From: Pyramidobacter sp. | GTDB taxonomy: Bacteria > Synergistota > Synergistia > Synergistales > Dethiosulfovibrionaceae | NCBI GenBank assembly: GCA_016286835.1 | Contig: JAEEUD010000094.1 | Location: forward strand, 1 to 7,138 | Reading direction: 5' to 3' | DNA: 7,138 nucleotides | Part shown: positions 5,990 through 7,138 of the stretch, in pieces | How positions within the stretch are numbered: the first letter of the stretch is position 1 | Layout of the letters: every line of letters begins with the position of its first letter | The notes under the pieces: generated by a model | Told to the model about the DNA's origin: nothing | The model's input: the letters and a program-made list of their open reading frames with translations, nothing else | Databases searched by the model: none | Program-made: the position numbers and the translations under genes

Positions 5990-6049
5990 TTTTTTTTTCA
6001 TCTTAAAGGGTGTTTTTTTCGTTTCTGGTTGTTTCCATCTCTTTTTTTT
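5990..6049. promoter_or_regulatory. T-tract cluster upstream of the tig promoter
   Basis: Three long T-runs lie at 5990-5998 (T9), 6013-6019 (T7) and 6042-6049 (T8). Their centres are about 22 and 29.5 bases apart, near two and three helical turns. Such spacing can give intrinsically curved DNA, and A/T-rich stretches upstream of promoters can act as UP-like elements. The rest of the 270-base gap between rpoD and tig holds the rpoD terminator and no gene that I can support. Confidence 0.4.
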
Positions 6050-6069
6050 CGCGTAGTTTCATTTTCATG

Positions 6070-6078
6070 TGGTATACT
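6070..6078 (+). promoter_or_regulatory. Candidate extended -10 promoter for tig
   Basis: TGG followed by TATACT (6073-6078, five of six) forms an extended -10 element. No good -35 lies 16-18 bases upstream. Transcription would start near 6085, giving a leader of about 48 nt. At its 5' end TTGTTT (6086-6091) can pair with AAACAA (6097-6102) around a TTCGC loop. The T-tracts upstream may compensate for the missing -35. Confidence 0.6.
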
Positions 6079-6132
6079 TGGACGGTTGTTTTTCGCAAAC
6101 AAGAGTTTATCGAACCGAAAGGAGTGCTTCTT

Positions 6133-7138
6133 GTGAAGTCAGAACTTCTGTCACAAGAAAAGAATATCGTTTCCATCAAAGTCACCGTCGATAAGGACGA
6201 CTTTGCCAAGCAGCTGCGCGCGACCTATGCCGATGTCGGCCGTCGCGTCAATATTCCCGGTTTCCGTAAGGGCAAAGTGCCCGCGAAAGTCCTGGAGATG
6301 CGCCTTGGCCGTGAGTCGCTGAAAGCCCAGGCGTTTGATGACATGCTTTCTCCCATGCTTGACGAGCTGTGCACCGAATACGATCTTGAGCTGATCGCTT
6401 CGCCCAGCGTTGAGGATCTCAGCATGAACGATGGTGAGGATGTGGTCTTCACCGTGAAGTTTGAAGTCCAGCCCGAGGTTACGCTGCCCGATCTGTCCGG
6501 CATCACCGTCGATCAGCCCGTGTTCGAGATCACCGACGCGATGGTCGACGAGGCGCTTGAAAGCATGAAGAAACGTTATGCCTCGTTCGTTCCCACGGCC
6601 CGTGCCGCTGCCCGCGGCGATAAGGTCCGTGCCGCCTACAGCATGGTCGTGAAGAACGACGAAGGCGCGGAGATTCTTTCTCATGAGCCGCAGGAAGACA
6701 CGTTTGAGCTTGATCCTCTCTCCGTGCGTCCCGAGATCGTCGAGGCGCTTACGGGCGCTCAGGCCGGTTCGAAAGTTGAGACTGACATCAAGGTTGCAGA
6801 CGAGTACCATGACAAGAGCGTCGCGGGCCGTATGGCGCATTACACGTTCGACGTGATCGAAGTGCAGGAACCCGTCGAGCCCGAGATGAACGATGAGTTC
6901 TTCAAAAAGGTGACGCGTGCAGACGTTCACAGCGTGGACGAACTCAAAGTTGAGATCCGCAAGAACATGGAAGAGCGCCTGAAGGCCGAAGCCCGCCTTG
7001 CGTCGGAGAACGAGGCTGTGGCGAAGATCGCTGAAGCTGCGACGGTTGATGTTCCCGAGACGATGATCGCACGCCAGAAGGCGAGCCTTAAGAAGCGCTT
7101 CGAGGAAAATGTCAAGGCTCGCACCAAGATGACGCTTG
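6133..7138 (+). CDS. tig: Trigger factor, partial, with divergent PPIase domain
   Basis: Trigger factor is the ATP-independent chaperone that docks at the ribosome exit tunnel and shields nascent chains. The first 335 codons are present and the gene runs off the right edge; the family is usually about 430-450 residues. The ribosome-binding domain (about 1-115) carries the signature GFRKGKVP (43-50), which contacts the ribosome. The PPIase (FKBP-like) domain is about 155-245. The helical C-terminal chaperone domain begins with EPEMNDEFFKKV (249-260), the usual entry motif. In the PPIase domain the common LGSGxFIPGFE stretch is replaced by LDPLSVRPEIVEAL (193-206), so catalysis may be reduced or lost. 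The start is GTG at 6133-6135, with AAAGGAG (6118-6124) eight bases upstream; the reading frame matches the family from the second residue on. In many bacteria clpP and clpX follow tig, but that lies outside this window. Confidence 0.95.
   Translation, partial: MKSELLSQEKNIVSIKVTVDKDDFAKQLRATYADVGRRVNIPGFRKGKVPAKVLEMRLGRESLKAQAFDDMLSPMLDELCTEYDLELIASPSVEDLSMNDGEDVVFTVKFEVQPEVTLPDLSGITVDQPVFEITDAMVDEALESMKKRYASFVPTARAAARGDKVRAAYSMVVKNDEGAEILSHEPQEDTFELDPLSVRPEIVEALTGAQAGSKVETDIKVADEYHDKSVAGRMAHYTFDVIEVQEPVEPEMNDEFFKKVTRADVHSVDELKVEIRKNMEERLKAEARLASENEAVAKIAEAATVDVPETMIARQKASLKKRFEENVKARTKMTL

Noticed and set aside
6151..6930. Open frame of 259 codons antisense to tig
   Set aside because: It is the complement of clear trigger factor sequence and has no motif of its own.

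Overview
The window is a stretch of bacterial housekeeping chromosome. I see no mobile element, CRISPR array, tRNA or rRNA. My best guess at the host is an anaerobic Gram-negative bacterium of the Synergistota (Pyramidobacter/Jonquetella-like). This rests on overall protein resemblance, GC-rich third codon positions and gene style, not on any search, so treat it as tentative (about 0.4).

Layout from left to right: the 5' end of polA (DNA polymerase I) runs leftward off the edge. Divergent from it is gltX (glutamyl-tRNA synthetase). Next comes a strong consensus promoter driving a 65-residue cold-shock protein that starts at TTG. A bidirectional terminator separates this gene from a convergent dedA-family membrane protein gene. 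Divergent from dedA is a 231-residue protein I do not recognise, followed 62 bases later by rpoD, the housekeeping sigma factor. An intrinsic terminator ends that unit. After a T-tract-rich gap, a promoter leads into tig (trigger factor), which runs off the right edge. polA and tig have no stop codon inside the window and are partial.

The genes serve replication and repair (polA), translation (gltX), RNA chaperoning (csp), membrane homeostasis (dedA), transcription (rpoD) and nascent-chain folding (tig). They form several separate transcription units rather than one pathway.

Nothing here looks like a new defence or mobile system. The points worth a second look are departures from family norms. 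GltX lacks about 40 residues where the zinc/CxC segment normally lies. The trigger factor PPIase domain has lost its usual core motif. RpoD carries a roughly 230-residue Lys/Ala/Thr/Glu-rich, H1-like N-terminal extension. An unknown gene sits next to rpoD. The polA and gltX promoters appear interleaved, so their 5' leaders would overlap across a GC-rich hairpin.
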